Source of the DNA: an uncultured Prevotellaceae bacterium
Lineage (GTDB): Bacteria; Bacteroidota; Bacteroidia; Bacteroidales; Bacteroidaceae
DNA length: 64,000 nucleotides
Assembly (NCBI GenBank): GCA_902776475.1
Contig: CACYQD010000001.1
Coordinates: 124,001 to 188,000, forward strand
Direction of reading: 5' to 3'
A program made the translations under genes and the position numbers. The number at the start of each line of letters is the position of its first letter. The first letter of the stretch is position 1. This document shows, one piece after another, positions 25,357 through 35,600 of the stretch. A model generated the notes under the pieces. It was given only the letters and a program-made list of their open reading frames with translations, was not told the DNA's origin and searched no databases.

Positions 25357-25461
25357 CTAAACTCCCAAACTCCTAAACTCCCAAACTCCTAAAAAACAAA
25401 CTCCTAAACTCCCAAAAATCAAAACTCCTAAACTCCTAAACTCCCCAAAATACAAACTCCT
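25357..25461. repeat. Low-complexity 8-bp repeats (AACTCCTA / AACTCCCA)
   Basis: A run of about a dozen 8-bp words, AACTCCTA and AACTCCCA, with short A-rich interruptions. The same words appear at 10338-10368. Noncoding. Confidence 0.6.
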
Positions 25462-25491
25462 TTCAACATGAAAAAGATAAGTGGTACCCAC

Positions 25492-25518
25492 AAAAAAGCC
25501 CCCGGAAAATCCGGAGGC
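25492..25518 (-). terminator. Rho-independent terminator of the SusC/SusD operon
   Basis: Read on the - strand: GCCTCCGGA, TTT loop, TCCGGGGGC (25498-25518, one G-U pair), then a run of six T (25497-25492). It lies about 40 nt downstream of the last gene of the glycan-uptake operon. Confidence 0.85.
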
Positions 25519-25558
25519 TTTTATTGTGATCAAAGAGGAAGATCAATGCATTTTCTGA

Positions 25559-27289
25559 TCAATGCCTTTTCTTCTCAGTGGTGAAATTCTTCCTACCCAT
25601 ATTCTGGGGCATCTTCTTGACCGAAGTATACTTCGGCACATAGATGAAGGACGGTTTCTTCACGACCTTGGCAGGTGCCTCAGCATTGGTGTCCCATGCC
25701 ACTGTGAATGTCTCTGGACCATAAGCGAAGAAACCTGCACCTACATAGTAAACGAGGTTGAAAGTAAAGGTGCTGGTCGCAGGATCATAAGCGCAGGGAT
25801 AATCAGCGTAGGTGACCTCATCAGTATAGCTGGGGAGGTCTGACACAAACACATCGCCGTAGGAGTCGTCGACAGCACCCGTGAACTGAGCGGGAACAGT
25901 GCACTGGTTGGTGGCAGGATCCCATGTGAAGTCGAAGTTGACATCGGCACCCCAGTGAGAAATCCTGTAGGTGTTGTCGGCACTGCTCTTGCTGATCACG
26001 AGGCCTTCATCGTCACCCTTCCAGTACTGGGTGTAGGTGAATGTACCTGTACCCACAGGAGTGAAGGTGGGAGCAAACTCTTTGCTTGACTTGAAGCGGA
26101 TGGTCTCTGCGACAGCTGCCTTCTCCTCACCGTCGGCATAGCCCACGGCCACGAAGTAATAGGTGCCAGAGGCATCAAGCGGCCAGTTGACAACAGAAGT
26201 GGAAGTGACTTCAGGAGCCTCCACAGTTCCATTGACGATTCCGGCATAGAGTTCGTTGACATCACCATCGGTGACCGCATATTTCACAGACTCCAGGTCT
26301 GCGCCCAAAGTGATCTGGGTCTGAGCATAGTCCTGTTCGCTGCTATCCGTGAGACGGCCGAGGTATTCCACGTCCAGTGTAAAGTCTTTCTTCTCAAAGC
26401 CCGGGAAGACGATATCGATGACACCATCTTTCTGGCTGTAGTTCCAGCCACCTACACCATTCATGTAGTAGAATGGAGCAAGCTGCACCTCACCGGGAGT
26501 GCCGTCATTTTGATACTCCAGCACGCGGTTGTAGCCCCACATGCTCTTGTCTTTGGTACTGGAGAAGCCATAGGGATGGCAAATCAAGACATCGGCATCG
26601 TAAGTGGGATGATGATAACCCGAGTTGGTGTCATCGTAGTAGATGAGGCCTTCGGTGTCGATGGTCTGGCCAGCGAGTTCCTGTCCGGGTTTCATGATGG
26701 TAATCTGCAGATATTCTTCCGCATTGCCGTCATCCACGGGATCAAAGGCATTGAAGATACGGAACACGTTGGGCTGCTCGGTGTTCTGATAGATTTTCAC
26801 CGTCGTGGTGTATCCGAAGAATGTGTCCTTGTATGTACCGTTGCCCAAAAGTTCGTAGGGCGAAGGCATCATGGCCGAGAAACTGTATGCAGAAGCACCA
26901 TAGATGGTGGTGTAGTCAGAACTGGCAATCTTGATGGTGTCCTTGTGGTTCTCATCATAAGCCACCTTCTCAGGATCATAGGTCACGGTGATGTTGGCCT
27001 GTGCCTCTCCAGCTGCGAAGTTCACTGTGGAAGGAACATTGAAGAATCCTGTACCATCCGTATGTATGAGGTTCACAGTAATGGCCTCATCGGTCTTCAC
27101 ACGGTTGATGGGCACGGTGATCGAATTGGTCTTTTTGGAGATGCTATAGCTTGAAGGCAGCTGATTGCTGAAATATACCTGATTGCCTGTGACAGTGGCC
27201 CACTGGTAGTCGTCGTCATCGCTGGAACAAGCGGTGAATCCCACCACGGCCATCAAGGCAATAAACAAGTTAAAATAATATTTTTTCAT
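25559..27289 (-). CDS. Surface glycan-binding lipoprotein of the SusC/SusD locus
   Basis: A 576-residue outer-membrane lipoprotein. The signal ends in GFTACSSDDDD, with Cys21 lipidated; the acidic Ser/Asp stretch after the Cys is the usual surface-export signal in Bacteroidetes. The rest is predicted beta-rich, with an N-terminal Calx-beta/BACON-like segment (ITVPINRVKTDEAITVNL). Aromatic-rich stretches (YYMNGVGGWNYS, YGFSSTKDKSMWGYNR) could stack on sugars. It follows susD by 47 nt, the usual place of SusE/SusF or SGBP genes. No sequence-level match to a named SGBP is claimed. The last 30 residues are basic. Confidence 0.8.
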   Translation of the reverse strand: MKKYYFNLFIALMAVVGFTACSSDDDDYQWATVTGNQVYFSNQLPSSYSISKKTNSITVPINRVKTDEAITVNLIHTDGTGFFNVPSTVNFAAGEAQANITVTYDPEKVAYDENHKDTIKIASSDYTTIYGASAYSFSAMMPSPYELLGNGTYKDTFFGYTTTVKIYQNTEQPNVFRIFNAFDPVDDGNAEEYLQITIMKPGQELAGQTIDTEGLIYYDDTNSGYHHPTYDADVLICHPYGFSSTKDKSMWGYNRVLEYQNDGTPGEVQLAPFYYMNGVGGWNYSQKDGVIDIVFPGFEKKDFTLDVEYLGRLTDSSEQDYAQTQITLGADLESVKYAVTDGDVNELYAGIVNGTVEAPEVTSTSVVNWPLDASGTYYFVAVGYADGEEKAAVAETIRFKSSKEFAPTFTPVGTGTFTYTQYWKGDDEGLVISKSSADNTYRISHWGADVNFDFTWDPATNQCTVPAQFTGAVDDSYGDVFVSDLPSYTDEVTYADYPCAYDPATSTFTFNLVYYVGAGFFAYGPETFTVAWDTNAEAPAKVVKKPSFIYVPKYTSVKKMPQNMGRKNFTTEKKRH

Positions 27290-27336
27290 CTTTTCTATAT
27301 GTTTTTACTGGTTTTCCTTGTTGTTACTTAGCTTGA

Positions 27337-29028
27337 TTACCAGACGAATTCCTCGGAGTCGCCAGCAGGACGGGTCGGGTTGGGGTTCACCACGAGCGAC
27401 TCGTTGTACTGGGCCTCTGTGTTGACAAAGCACCATACCATCCAGTTGGGGCAGCTGCTCACGTTGAAACGGCACTCCTCAATGTGGTTGGTCCCGGCAT
27501 AAGAGCGGATGACACCCTTGTTGAGGCGCTTGATGTCGAAGGTTGCGAAGCCCTCGCCCCAGAGTTCTACTCTGCGCTGCCACCATACCTCGTTCTGGAA
27601 CTGTGAGGTGGAAGTGTTGTAGTAAGCGTCCTTGTGGGTACCGTAGTTGTAGAACGGGTCGCGGGTCTTGGCGAATGCGGTGAGCAGTTCAATACCACGA
27701 GCTTCGTTCTGCATACCGGCAGCCTCGGCCTCGATGAGTTTCATCTCCTCGACACGCATCAGTGGCACAGCCACCACCCAGGCGTCGTATTTCACATTGG
27801 CCTTACCAGCCTGATTGCGGAACTTCACCGACAGTCCACCGATACCATAACTGGCATTCGACACACCGGCAGCATAGAGGCGCTCAGGATAGTCGCTATA
27901 GGCGCTCAGTCCTTTAAGCAGGTCTGCAGGAATCTCCTCTGCATCGGGGTCGATGAGCTCTTCGAGTTCGAAGTCCACCCACAAGTTCTTGCGGAAGTCG
28001 GAAGCGGGGATGGTCTCATAGAGGTGACGGTCGATGACATTGGGACCACCGTAGTTGGCAGCGTAACCGCAGTCGAAACCATTCTCGAGGCACATCACGC
28101 TGCCCCATGAGGAGTCACCGTCGTTCTCCACGATATTAGGATCGTTGTCCTTGAAGGTCACACCAAACATCCATGAGGAGTTGGGGGAATTGAAGCCATA
28201 GTCGCGGCTGAGGTATTCCTCCTGGCTCATCATGCTGTAGCCTTCCTGTGCCATCTTGGCATATTTCTCAGCATTGGCCCAGTCCTGACGCTCCAGATAG
28301 AGGCGTGCCTTCAAACCATAGACCACACTCACGTCGGGGGTATAGACATCTTTGCGGGTGTAACCGGCGAGCAGTTTCTCTGCTGCATCGAGGTCGGAGA
28401 GCATGAATTCGAAGGCCTCGTCCCATGTCATGCGAGGATTGTGCTGCACCTGTTCGATAGTGGTTGACTCAATGACTTTGGGCACGGTGAGCGCCTGCTT
28501 ATTGACAATATAAGGCTCTGCTGCATACATACGCACGATGTCCATATAATACATAGCACGCAGAGCGTAGGCGATACCGACACCGACCTCACGACCCTCG
28601 GTGGGTTGGGCATAGTCGATGGCTCCAGCCAAAGTGAGCACGATATTACAGTCTTTGATCCATCCGAAATAGAGGGTCCAGGGGTACTGAGTGCGGGCCC
28701 AGTTGGGAGCCAGGTAAGTGAAGTCCTGGTACCAGGTATCAAACCAGTTGTTGGTGCCTACGGGCACGATATCCTGTCCCATCACGTCGCGGATGAGGAA
28801 GAATGAGGGATAGCCGAAGTCGAAAACGTAATGGCTGTCGCCACCATAAATGAACTGTCCAGAGAGATTGCCCGTGAGGTTCTGCACGAAGTTGTCGAAA
28901 GCACCTGGCGCGTCCTTGGCCTGCCGCTCGGTCACCCTGTCGGTCTGGGGGTCAATCTCCTCAATGCAGCCTGTGAATGTCATCGACATCAAGGCTGCTG
29001 CCATCATTGTGGAAAATATCTTTTTCAT
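27337..29028 (-). CDS. SusD/RagB family nutrient-binding outer-membrane lipoprotein
   Basis: A 563-residue lipoprotein that caps the SusC transporter and binds glycan at the cell surface. The lipobox is MTFTGCIEEIDPQ (Cys21). Helical TPR-like segments include VGVGIAYALRAMYYMDIVRMYA, DEAFEFMLSDLDAAEKLLAG and VVYGLKARLYLERQDWANAEKYA. The C-terminal part has RVEEMKLIEAEA and WWQRRVELWGEGFATFDIKRL, both typical of SusD. It lies 32 nt downstream of susC. Confidence 0.93.
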   Translation of the reverse strand: MKKIFSTMMAAALMSMTFTGCIEEIDPQTDRVTERQAKDAPGAFDNFVQNLTGNLSGQFIYGGDSHYVFDFGYPSFFLIRDVMGQDIVPVGTNNWFDTWYQDFTYLAPNWARTQYPWTLYFGWIKDCNIVLTLAGAIDYAQPTEGREVGVGIAYALRAMYYMDIVRMYAAEPYIVNKQALTVPKVIESTTIEQVQHNPRMTWDEAFEFMLSDLDAAEKLLAGYTRKDVYTPDVSVVYGLKARLYLERQDWANAEKYAKMAQEGYSMMSQEEYLSRDYGFNSPNSSWMFGVTFKDNDPNIVENDGDSSWGSVMCLENGFDCGYAANYGGPNVIDRHLYETIPASDFRKNLWVDFELEELIDPDAEEIPADLLKGLSAYSDYPERLYAAGVSNASYGIGGLSVKFRNQAGKANVKYDAWVVAVPLMRVEEMKLIEAEAAGMQNEARGIELLTAFAKTRDPFYNYGTHKDAYYNTSTSQFQNEVWWQRRVELWGEGFATFDIKRLNKGVIRSYAGTNHIEECRFNVSSCPNWMVWCFVNTEAQYNESLVVNPNPTRPAGDSEEFVW

Positions 29029-29060
29029 ATTTCTATTTCCTATTATTATTTATAATGTGA

Positions 29061-32000
29061 TTAGAATGACACCTGGAGACCACCCATGATGGTGCGTGCA
29101 GGCGAATAAGCGTTCACGCCACCTGAGTTGGTGCCGGCGAATGAGTAGCGTGGGTCAAGACCTTTGCGCTTGCTCCAGAAGTAGATGTTCTCTCCCTGGC
29201 AGTAGATGCGCACCTTGCTCAGTTTGATCCTGCTGGTCACAGACTTCGGAATGGTGTAACCAATCGTGAAGCTCTGGAAGTTGAGGTAGGATGCATTGGT
29301 GAGGAAGCGTGTGCTACGTGAAGCTGTGTAGAGGTCATTGAACTGCCAACGAGGGATGTTGCTGCCCGTGTTGTCTTTGCTCCATGATTTCATCACGTCT
29401 TTGTGGTAGGTCTGTCCGTTACCTGCCGTGGCCACATTGCCCATCAGGCTCATGTAGCGGTTGTCGTAGAGATTGCCGCCGAGCTGGAAGTCGAATGTTG
29501 CGCTCAGGTCGAAGTCATACACCTTGAGCATGGTGGAGAAACCGCCGGTCAAGTCGGGCAGTGTAGTACCTTGTGCATAGTAGGTGGCCAAGTTCCAGTC
29601 GGTGGTCTTTTCTGAATGATTCTTACCAGGTTTTGTTGTGTTCATGGTCAGATTGCCTGAATCATCAGTATACAACAGGTCGGTGTCTTGCCAGTAGAGG
29701 GCACGGCCCTGCTCGTCGAGTCCAGCAAACTCAGGAAGCATGATGTTGTAGAGGGGCTGACCTTCCTCATACCACAGCGAAGAGTTACTGCCGGAGTGGC
29801 TCTCGCGGAAACCACCGTTGAGCTTGGTCTTGGTCTCGGGGAGTTTCAGAATCTTCGTGCTGTTGTGAGACAGGTTGGCGGTGATGTTCCACACAATGTT
29901 CTTTGAGCGGAAGATGTCGCCGCTGAGCACGAGCTCAACACCCGTGTTGCGGATGTCACCGAGGTTGCCATAGTAACCACGTGTTCCGTAACTCTCTGGG
30001 ATGGAAAGCCAGAAGAGCTGGTCGGCCACCTTCTTGTTATAGAAATCGAGGTTACCCGTGAAGCGTCCTCTCCAGAAACTCCATTCCACACCCACGTTGA
30101 AGTTGGTCGTGGTCTCCCAGGTGATGTCCTCATTGCCGAGACGGTTGAACGAGGGGAGCATGCCGGTGTCACCCTTGGAGAGCGAATAGAGGTCGGTGTA
30201 GGCCCAGTTGCCGATACCGTCGTTACCCTGCTGTCCGATAGACACTTTGAGTTTCAATTCATCAATCCATGAGCGGGTGCTCTCCATGAAGGCTTCCTTG
30301 GAAATCATCCAAGCGCCACCGACACTCCAGAAATCACCCCAGCGGTGATCGGGATGGAAGCGGCTGGAAGCATCACGACGGTAGGATACCGAACCGAAGT
30401 ATTTCTGGTCGTAGTTATAGAGGGCATTGCCAAACCATCCCTCCACGTTGTACTCCGTAGTATAACTGTGTGAGTCGTAGCGGTTGGAGAAGGCATTGAC
30501 TTCGGGAATTTCGGGTGAGAATCCCTTGGTGGCCAAGGCCTGGAGGTATTTGGTAGTGGTCTTGTACCACTCGTGACCCACCATCACCTGTACATCGTGC
30601 AAATCAAATGTCTTGTGGAAGTTCAGGGTCTGCACGTAGTTCTGACGCATGGTGTTCGTGGTATTCTTGTCGATGTTGGCATTGTCAGAAGCAGAGGGAC
30701 CATAGAATGGGTTGCCATAGACACTGCCCTGGCTCTGGCCAATATTGATATTGTTGTTGGAGTTGAACTTCAACCACTTGGTGAAGTCGATGTCCAGCGT
30801 GAAAGCACCGGAAAATACATTGCCGATAGTCTCTGACACATTATACTTGTTGGCACCGATGGGGTTACCCGTGGCCAGGAACAGACGGGTTCCGTTGCCG
30901 GGGAAGTTGGTCGAGGGCACACCGTAGTCATACTGCTGGTGACCGTACTGGTCGGTGCGGATGACGGGATTGCCCTGAGCATCGAGTGTGCGGACAAAGA
31001 GAGGATAGATCGGAGCGATCATAGAGGTGTAGTAGGCCATGTTGTTGGAGCCCAGCGAACTGACAGAGAAGTTGGGGTTCTCTTCCATGTTGCTGTGCAC
31101 AAAGCCGACGTTGGCACCCACGCGCATCCACTCACGGGCTTGGTAGTCGGCCTTCAGACGACCGGTGAAACGCTCGTAGTTGGAGTTGTCGATGATACCA
31201 TCCTCGTTCAAGTAACTGGCAGAGGCATAGAAACTGCTCTTGGTGTTGCCACCACTCACGTTGACGTTGTATTCCTGACGGAAACCGTCATGATAGGCAG
31301 CATCCTGCCAGTCGTCGGGGAGGATATAATAAGTCTCTCCACCATAGGTGTAGGCACGTCCAAGAGTGGCATTGGGGTTGAGCTTGCCATCCAGACCGAT
31401 GAGATACTGACCGGTGGGGACGGTGAAGGGGTTGTACTGCAAGCCCCACTGCTGACCGGTGATGATGCGGTCGTTGACCCACTTGTTGGCAGCGGCGTTG
31501 TCGAGGCCATTGGCCACGGCGTAGTTGTAGAACTGCTTGTAATAGACCTCCATGAACTGTGCGGGATTGGTGATGGTCTCATAGTCCTGCACGGCACGGC
31601 TGTTGGCGCCCCACTTCATATCCACGTTGATCTGGGCATCCTGAGACTTGCCTTTCTTGGTGGTGATCAGGATCACACCTGCGGCGCCACGGGCACCGTA
31701 AAGGGCTGCAGAGGCAGCATCCTTCAGCACGGTGATGCTCTCGATATCGTCCTGCGGAATATTCGACAGACTGCCGCTGTAGGGGGCACCGTCGATCACC
31801 ACGAGGGGCTCGGTATCGGCATACATAGAGGCGATACCACGGATGTGGATATTACCCTGAGATGCACCAGGCTGGCCACTGGAACCACGGATCTGAAGTC
31901 CGGGGACAGAACCTACGAGGGCATCGGCCACGTTGGTGGTGATTTTCTGGCTCAGTTCGTCAGCACCCACCACAGCGGCGGCACCTGTGAACGATGAGCG

Positions 32001-32336
32001 CTTCTGCGTACCGAAGGCCACGACGATCACCTCGTCAAGTGCTTTCTGGTCGCTGGTGAGCACGATTCTCATATTGGGTCTGGCGCTCACTTCGAGGGGC
32101 TCCATTCCGACATAAGATATGCGGAGGATGTTTTTACCACTCGGCATGGTCAGACTGAACTTGCCGTCAACGTCAGTTACCGTTCCTGTCTGTGTGCCCA
32201 CGACGAGGATCGTCGCGCCCACGACCGGCTCACCGTCGTCATCGGAAACGACTGTTCCCTTGACGGCCATCTGAGCAAATGCCATTCCTGAATACAGGAA
32301 CAGGCATGCAAAAAACAGAATTAACTTTTTAATCAT
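29061..32336 (-). CDS. SusC/RagA family TonB-dependent outer-membrane transporter
   Basis: A 1091-residue beta-barrel importer. In order: a signal peptide ending FAQ; a carboxypeptidase-D-like N-terminal domain (VKGTVVSDDDGEPVVGATI...TDVDGKFSL); the TonB box region (LDEVIVVAFGTQKRSSFTGA); a plug domain (ITVLKDAASAALYGARGAAGVILITTKKG); and a barrel ending in AYSPARTIMGGLQVSF. The ATG at 32336 gives a normal signal peptide; a GTG four codons upstream is unlikely. It is first in the susC-susD-SGBP operon. A CE15 esterase lies upstream on the same strand. Confidence 0.95.
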   Translation of the reverse strand: MIKKLILFFACLFLYSGMAFAQMAVKGTVVSDDDGEPVVGATILVVGTQTGTVTDVDGKFSLTMPSGKNILRISYVGMEPLEVSARPNMRIVLTSDQKALDEVIVVAFGTQKRSSFTGAAAVVGADELSQKITTNVADALVGSVPGLQIRGSSGQPGASQGNIHIRGIASMYADTEPLVVIDGAPYSGSLSNIPQDDIESITVLKDAASAALYGARGAAGVILITTKKGKSQDAQINVDMKWGANSRAVQDYETITNPAQFMEVYYKQFYNYAVANGLDNAAANKWVNDRIITGQQWGLQYNPFTVPTGQYLIGLDGKLNPNATLGRAYTYGGETYYILPDDWQDAAYHDGFRQEYNVNVSGGNTKSSFYASASYLNEDGIIDNSNYERFTGRLKADYQAREWMRVGANVGFVHSNMEENPNFSVSSLGSNNMAYYTSMIAPIYPLFVRTLDAQGNPVIRTDQYGHQQYDYGVPSTNFPGNGTRLFLATGNPIGANKYNVSETIGNVFSGAFTLDIDFTKWLKFNSNNNINIGQSQGSVYGNPFYGPSASDNANIDKNTTNTMRQNYVQTLNFHKTFDLHDVQVMVGHEWYKTTTKYLQALATKGFSPEIPEVNAFSNRYDSHSYTTEYNVEGWFGNALYNYDQKYFGSVSYRRDASSRFHPDHRWGDFWSVGGAWMISKEAFMESTRSWIDELKLKVSIGQQGNDGIGNWAYTDLYSLSKGDTGMLPSFNRLGNEDITWETTTNFNVGVEWSFWRGRFTGNLDFYNKKVADQLFWLSIPESYGTRGYYGNLGDIRNTGVELVLSGDIFRSKNIVWNITANLSHNSTKILKLPETKTKLNGGFRESHSGSNSSLWYEEGQPLYNIMLPEFAGLDEQGRALYWQDTDLLYTDDSGNLTMNTTKPGKNHSEKTTDWNLATYYAQGTTLPDLTGGFSTMLKVYDFDLSATFDFQLGGNLYDNRYMSLMGNVATAGNGQTYHKDVMKSWSKDNTGSNIPRWQFNDLYTASRSTRFLTNASYLNFQSFTIGYTIPKSVTSRIKLSKVRIYCQGENIYFWSKRKGLDPRYSFAGTNSGGVNAYSPARTIMGGLQVSF

Positions 32337-32467
32337 AAACTCTCTCACTAGTTAATAATTAGGTATATATAATAATTCAAAATGTCATATAAAATATCTG
32401 AATCCTGACTTTTCGAAAATAGGTCGCTACTTCACATAGAAACAGGGGTACTTTCACAATCAATGTG

Positions 32468-32475
32468 CAAAATTA
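32468..32475 (-). promoter_or_regulatory. Possible -7 box of the susC operon
   Basis: TAATTTTG on the - strand, about 130 nt before the susC ATG, with no matching TTTG at 19-20 nt. A long leader is common for these loci. The rest of 32337-32664 is AT-rich and holds no gene that I can see. No regulator gene (ECF, hybrid two-component) is in the window. Confidence 0.35.
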
Positions 32476-32664
32476 AACATTTTTTGCAAAAATAAAAAAT
32501 TTTTTAAAGATAAATTGCTTTATTAACATTTTGGGAGGGGCCAAAAGGACAAATTGTTACTAAAACGTTGTCATTTCCACCATTCCTGTATCAACATACC
32601 GCTACAGGCCCAAAAAAGGGCATGCCCACCGGCATGCCCAACTGATAAAACTACTAAGACTAAC

Positions 32665-35600
32665 CTAATAAACCATTATTTTGCGAATACGATATTGTCC
32701 GTCTGAGTATTTTTCCCTCACGATATTCACGCCTTTGCCCAACTGGTTGACCGGCTGGCCCGAGAGGTTATAGATCTGGGTGGAGACCACCTGCACATCA
32801 GCATGATCCACGATGACGGAACCGATGTCCGTCGGGTCGATTTCCAGCACCTGGCGGGTGATGCGGTCGAAATGGACGGAGGGTGTCTGCTCGCCCACAT
32901 ACTGCAAGGCCAGGAACGAATAGTCGCTGAAGACATCAAACGTGTACTCATTGCCCTCGGCCACGACCGGCGTGGTCTGCACATCTTCGCCGATGACGGT
33001 TGTCATCTGGAATCCCTCGGGGATGGGGGCATCGGTATGGAAGGTGAAATGGTGGTAGGTGCCCGTGGCGACCGTTCCACTATAAGGACCGACGTAGGCA
33101 TACTGTTGGGTGAAATTGACCGTGCCTTGATAGACAGGTTCTGAACCGAACGGGATGATGGTGGCGGGGTTCCATCCATTGGCCACCAGACCGCTCGTAT
33201 GGACGGGTGTGCCATCGGCCTTATAGAGGATGACATCATTGACGACGGTCTGCACCGTATTGCCCGTCATGTTTTGCAGGGCAAACTGCACGACGACGGG
33301 ATCATTCTCGAGGTCTGCGGGATTGAAAGCGCCCTCCAGCACAGTCTGGTCGGCGGCAAACGGATAATAATGACCGCCATAGGCATCAGCCTGTGCCTGG
33401 TTGCGGAGGAACATCTGCAGGAGGCCTTCTGCACCGGGAGCCGATGCCAGTTCGATGCGGTAACGCGGATAGTCGTTGATATTGAACGGTTCGCCCCAGA
33501 GTTTCACATCACCCCAGTTGCCGGGGAGGGAGACGGTGGCAGGAAGTCCGTTCGGACTGGTCTGATGGCCCTCGATCTCAGCACCATAGTCAACGAGCAC
33601 CTGCAGGTCCTCACTGGAAGGTGTGAACTCGGTGAGATAGACGTCGCGGGTGACGGAGACAATCTCCATCGGGTCGATGCCCTGACTGCTCATGCGCTGG
33701 ACGGCCAGGTACCAATAGCTCTGCGTCAGCGTGATGCGGATCTCATTGCCTGAAGCCTCGATGGCCGGGTAGGTCTCGCCGATAGGCTCGCCATACTCAT
33801 CCTTGTAACCCAATTTCCACTGGATGCCGGCAGGTACGGGTTTGGCCGTCTTCACGGTGATGACATGTTTGGTGCCCTCGGTGACGTCGGAGCCCCAGGG
33901 GCGTCCACCGACCTCACCCCACTGGCCCGTGAAGTTCACGGTGCCACTGTAGATATTGCCGTCAGCAGCTGCCTCTCCTGTGACCCTGCTGGCCCAGTTG
34001 CCCACAAGGGGAAGGAAGGTCTCCGTACCGGGGTCGGGACCCTGATAGACCACGGGATCGGCACCGAACTCACCGGGCTCGCCATTACCCCACCAACCGG
34101 TCCACCAGTCGAGGTCGATTTTGGAATAGCTCTGCGGAGCGATGCGGACTGTCGTGTTGACGTCTTCCTTGCCCAGCAGGTACTTGTCGATGAATGCCTC
34201 CACCTCGGGATACTGGACGGAGGGCAACTGGCAGTGGCCGTGGCCCGGGACGATGGAATAGCCCACACGGTCCTCGATGCCGAACTGTTCCCACACCTTC
34301 AGGGCACCGTTCATCGACACATAGCCCGAAGGATCGGCCAACCAGGTATAGTCGGGATTGCCGAGCATGAGCAGGGCACGCGGACAGACCATGGCGGCCA
34401 GTTCATGGTGGTCGTGAGGCAGATAGGATACATTCTTGCCGTTGTAGGTATCGCGGAGGCTCTGCTTGAACCAGTTGTAGTCGGTATTGTCAAGACCTTC
34501 CACGGACTCTGCATTGGGCTGGGCGTTCATCCAGCGCGAGTAGCGCCAGGCTGCGGCACCGCCGCCACCGGGTTCCTGGGCGATGGTCAGGGCGACACGT
34601 TCGTCAAAGGCACCGCAGAAGAGGGCCATCTTGCCGGCATACGAGCATCCTGTGACACCAATGCGGCTCATATCGATCTTGGTCACCTCGGGACCCAGTT
34701 GCTGCAGTCCGTCGATCAGACGGCTCAGGCCCCATGCCCACTCACTGTAGGCGCCATTGTCTTTCAGTTCGGGATAAAGGCGGTCGAACTCGTAGTTGCC
34801 GCGTCCTGCGGACGATCCCATCTGGGAGTAGTTGTTGACCTGGCTCTCTGAGAAAGTCATCGTTGCGATAGGTCTGAAATTGAACACGGCGGAGGGCAAC
34901 GAGATGCCACTAGTGCCGATCATCAAGGCGTAGGGAGCCTCTCCCGTTGAGGGATATTTGATGGTGGCGCTGAGGTTGAGGGTCTGTCCATTGACCGTGA
35001 CGGCCACTTTCAGCGTATTGCCGTCCATCGTAGCCACCACAGCAGAGGGATCGACCACGGGTTTCTCACCGATCTCATAATGCTGGATTTCCTTGGCGAT
35101 CTCACCGCGGCGCTGTGCCCAGTCGGCGAAATCGGTCACCCTTCCGCTACCATCCGACCATTCCAGCGGGTCGGGCAGCGGATCGTTCTTGCGGGCTTCG
35201 TCCTTGGACGGGAGCACCGGTGAGGCATTCGCTCCCGTGTTCTCCACATCATAGACAAGAGGGATGCCGCCTTCCACCTTCTTTCTCACGGTGATGGTAT
35301 AGGAGGCACTTCCGGCTGCATATTCCTCATTGCCCTCGAAGGAGGCGGTCACTTTGCCGCTGCCCTCGCCTTCGCCGATGGTCACGGCACCCGACTGGCT
35401 GTCAACGCTGACGAAACCGGCTGGTGTGGCCGTCGAGGAATAGGTCACGGGCAGATTATAGGGATTGTTGAGCACCGGTGGGGTGAAGGCATCGCCTGGT
35501 TCCATCCGCACGGATGATGGCGTGAAGGAGAGGTCTGGTTTCTTGGCCAGTTCGCCTTCCACGGTGCGCTCCACGGCTATCACATGGATGGTGACAGGGT

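Noticed and set aside
29061-32348. GTG start for SusC at 32348
   Set aside because: It adds four residues before a normal ATG and signal peptide without any support.
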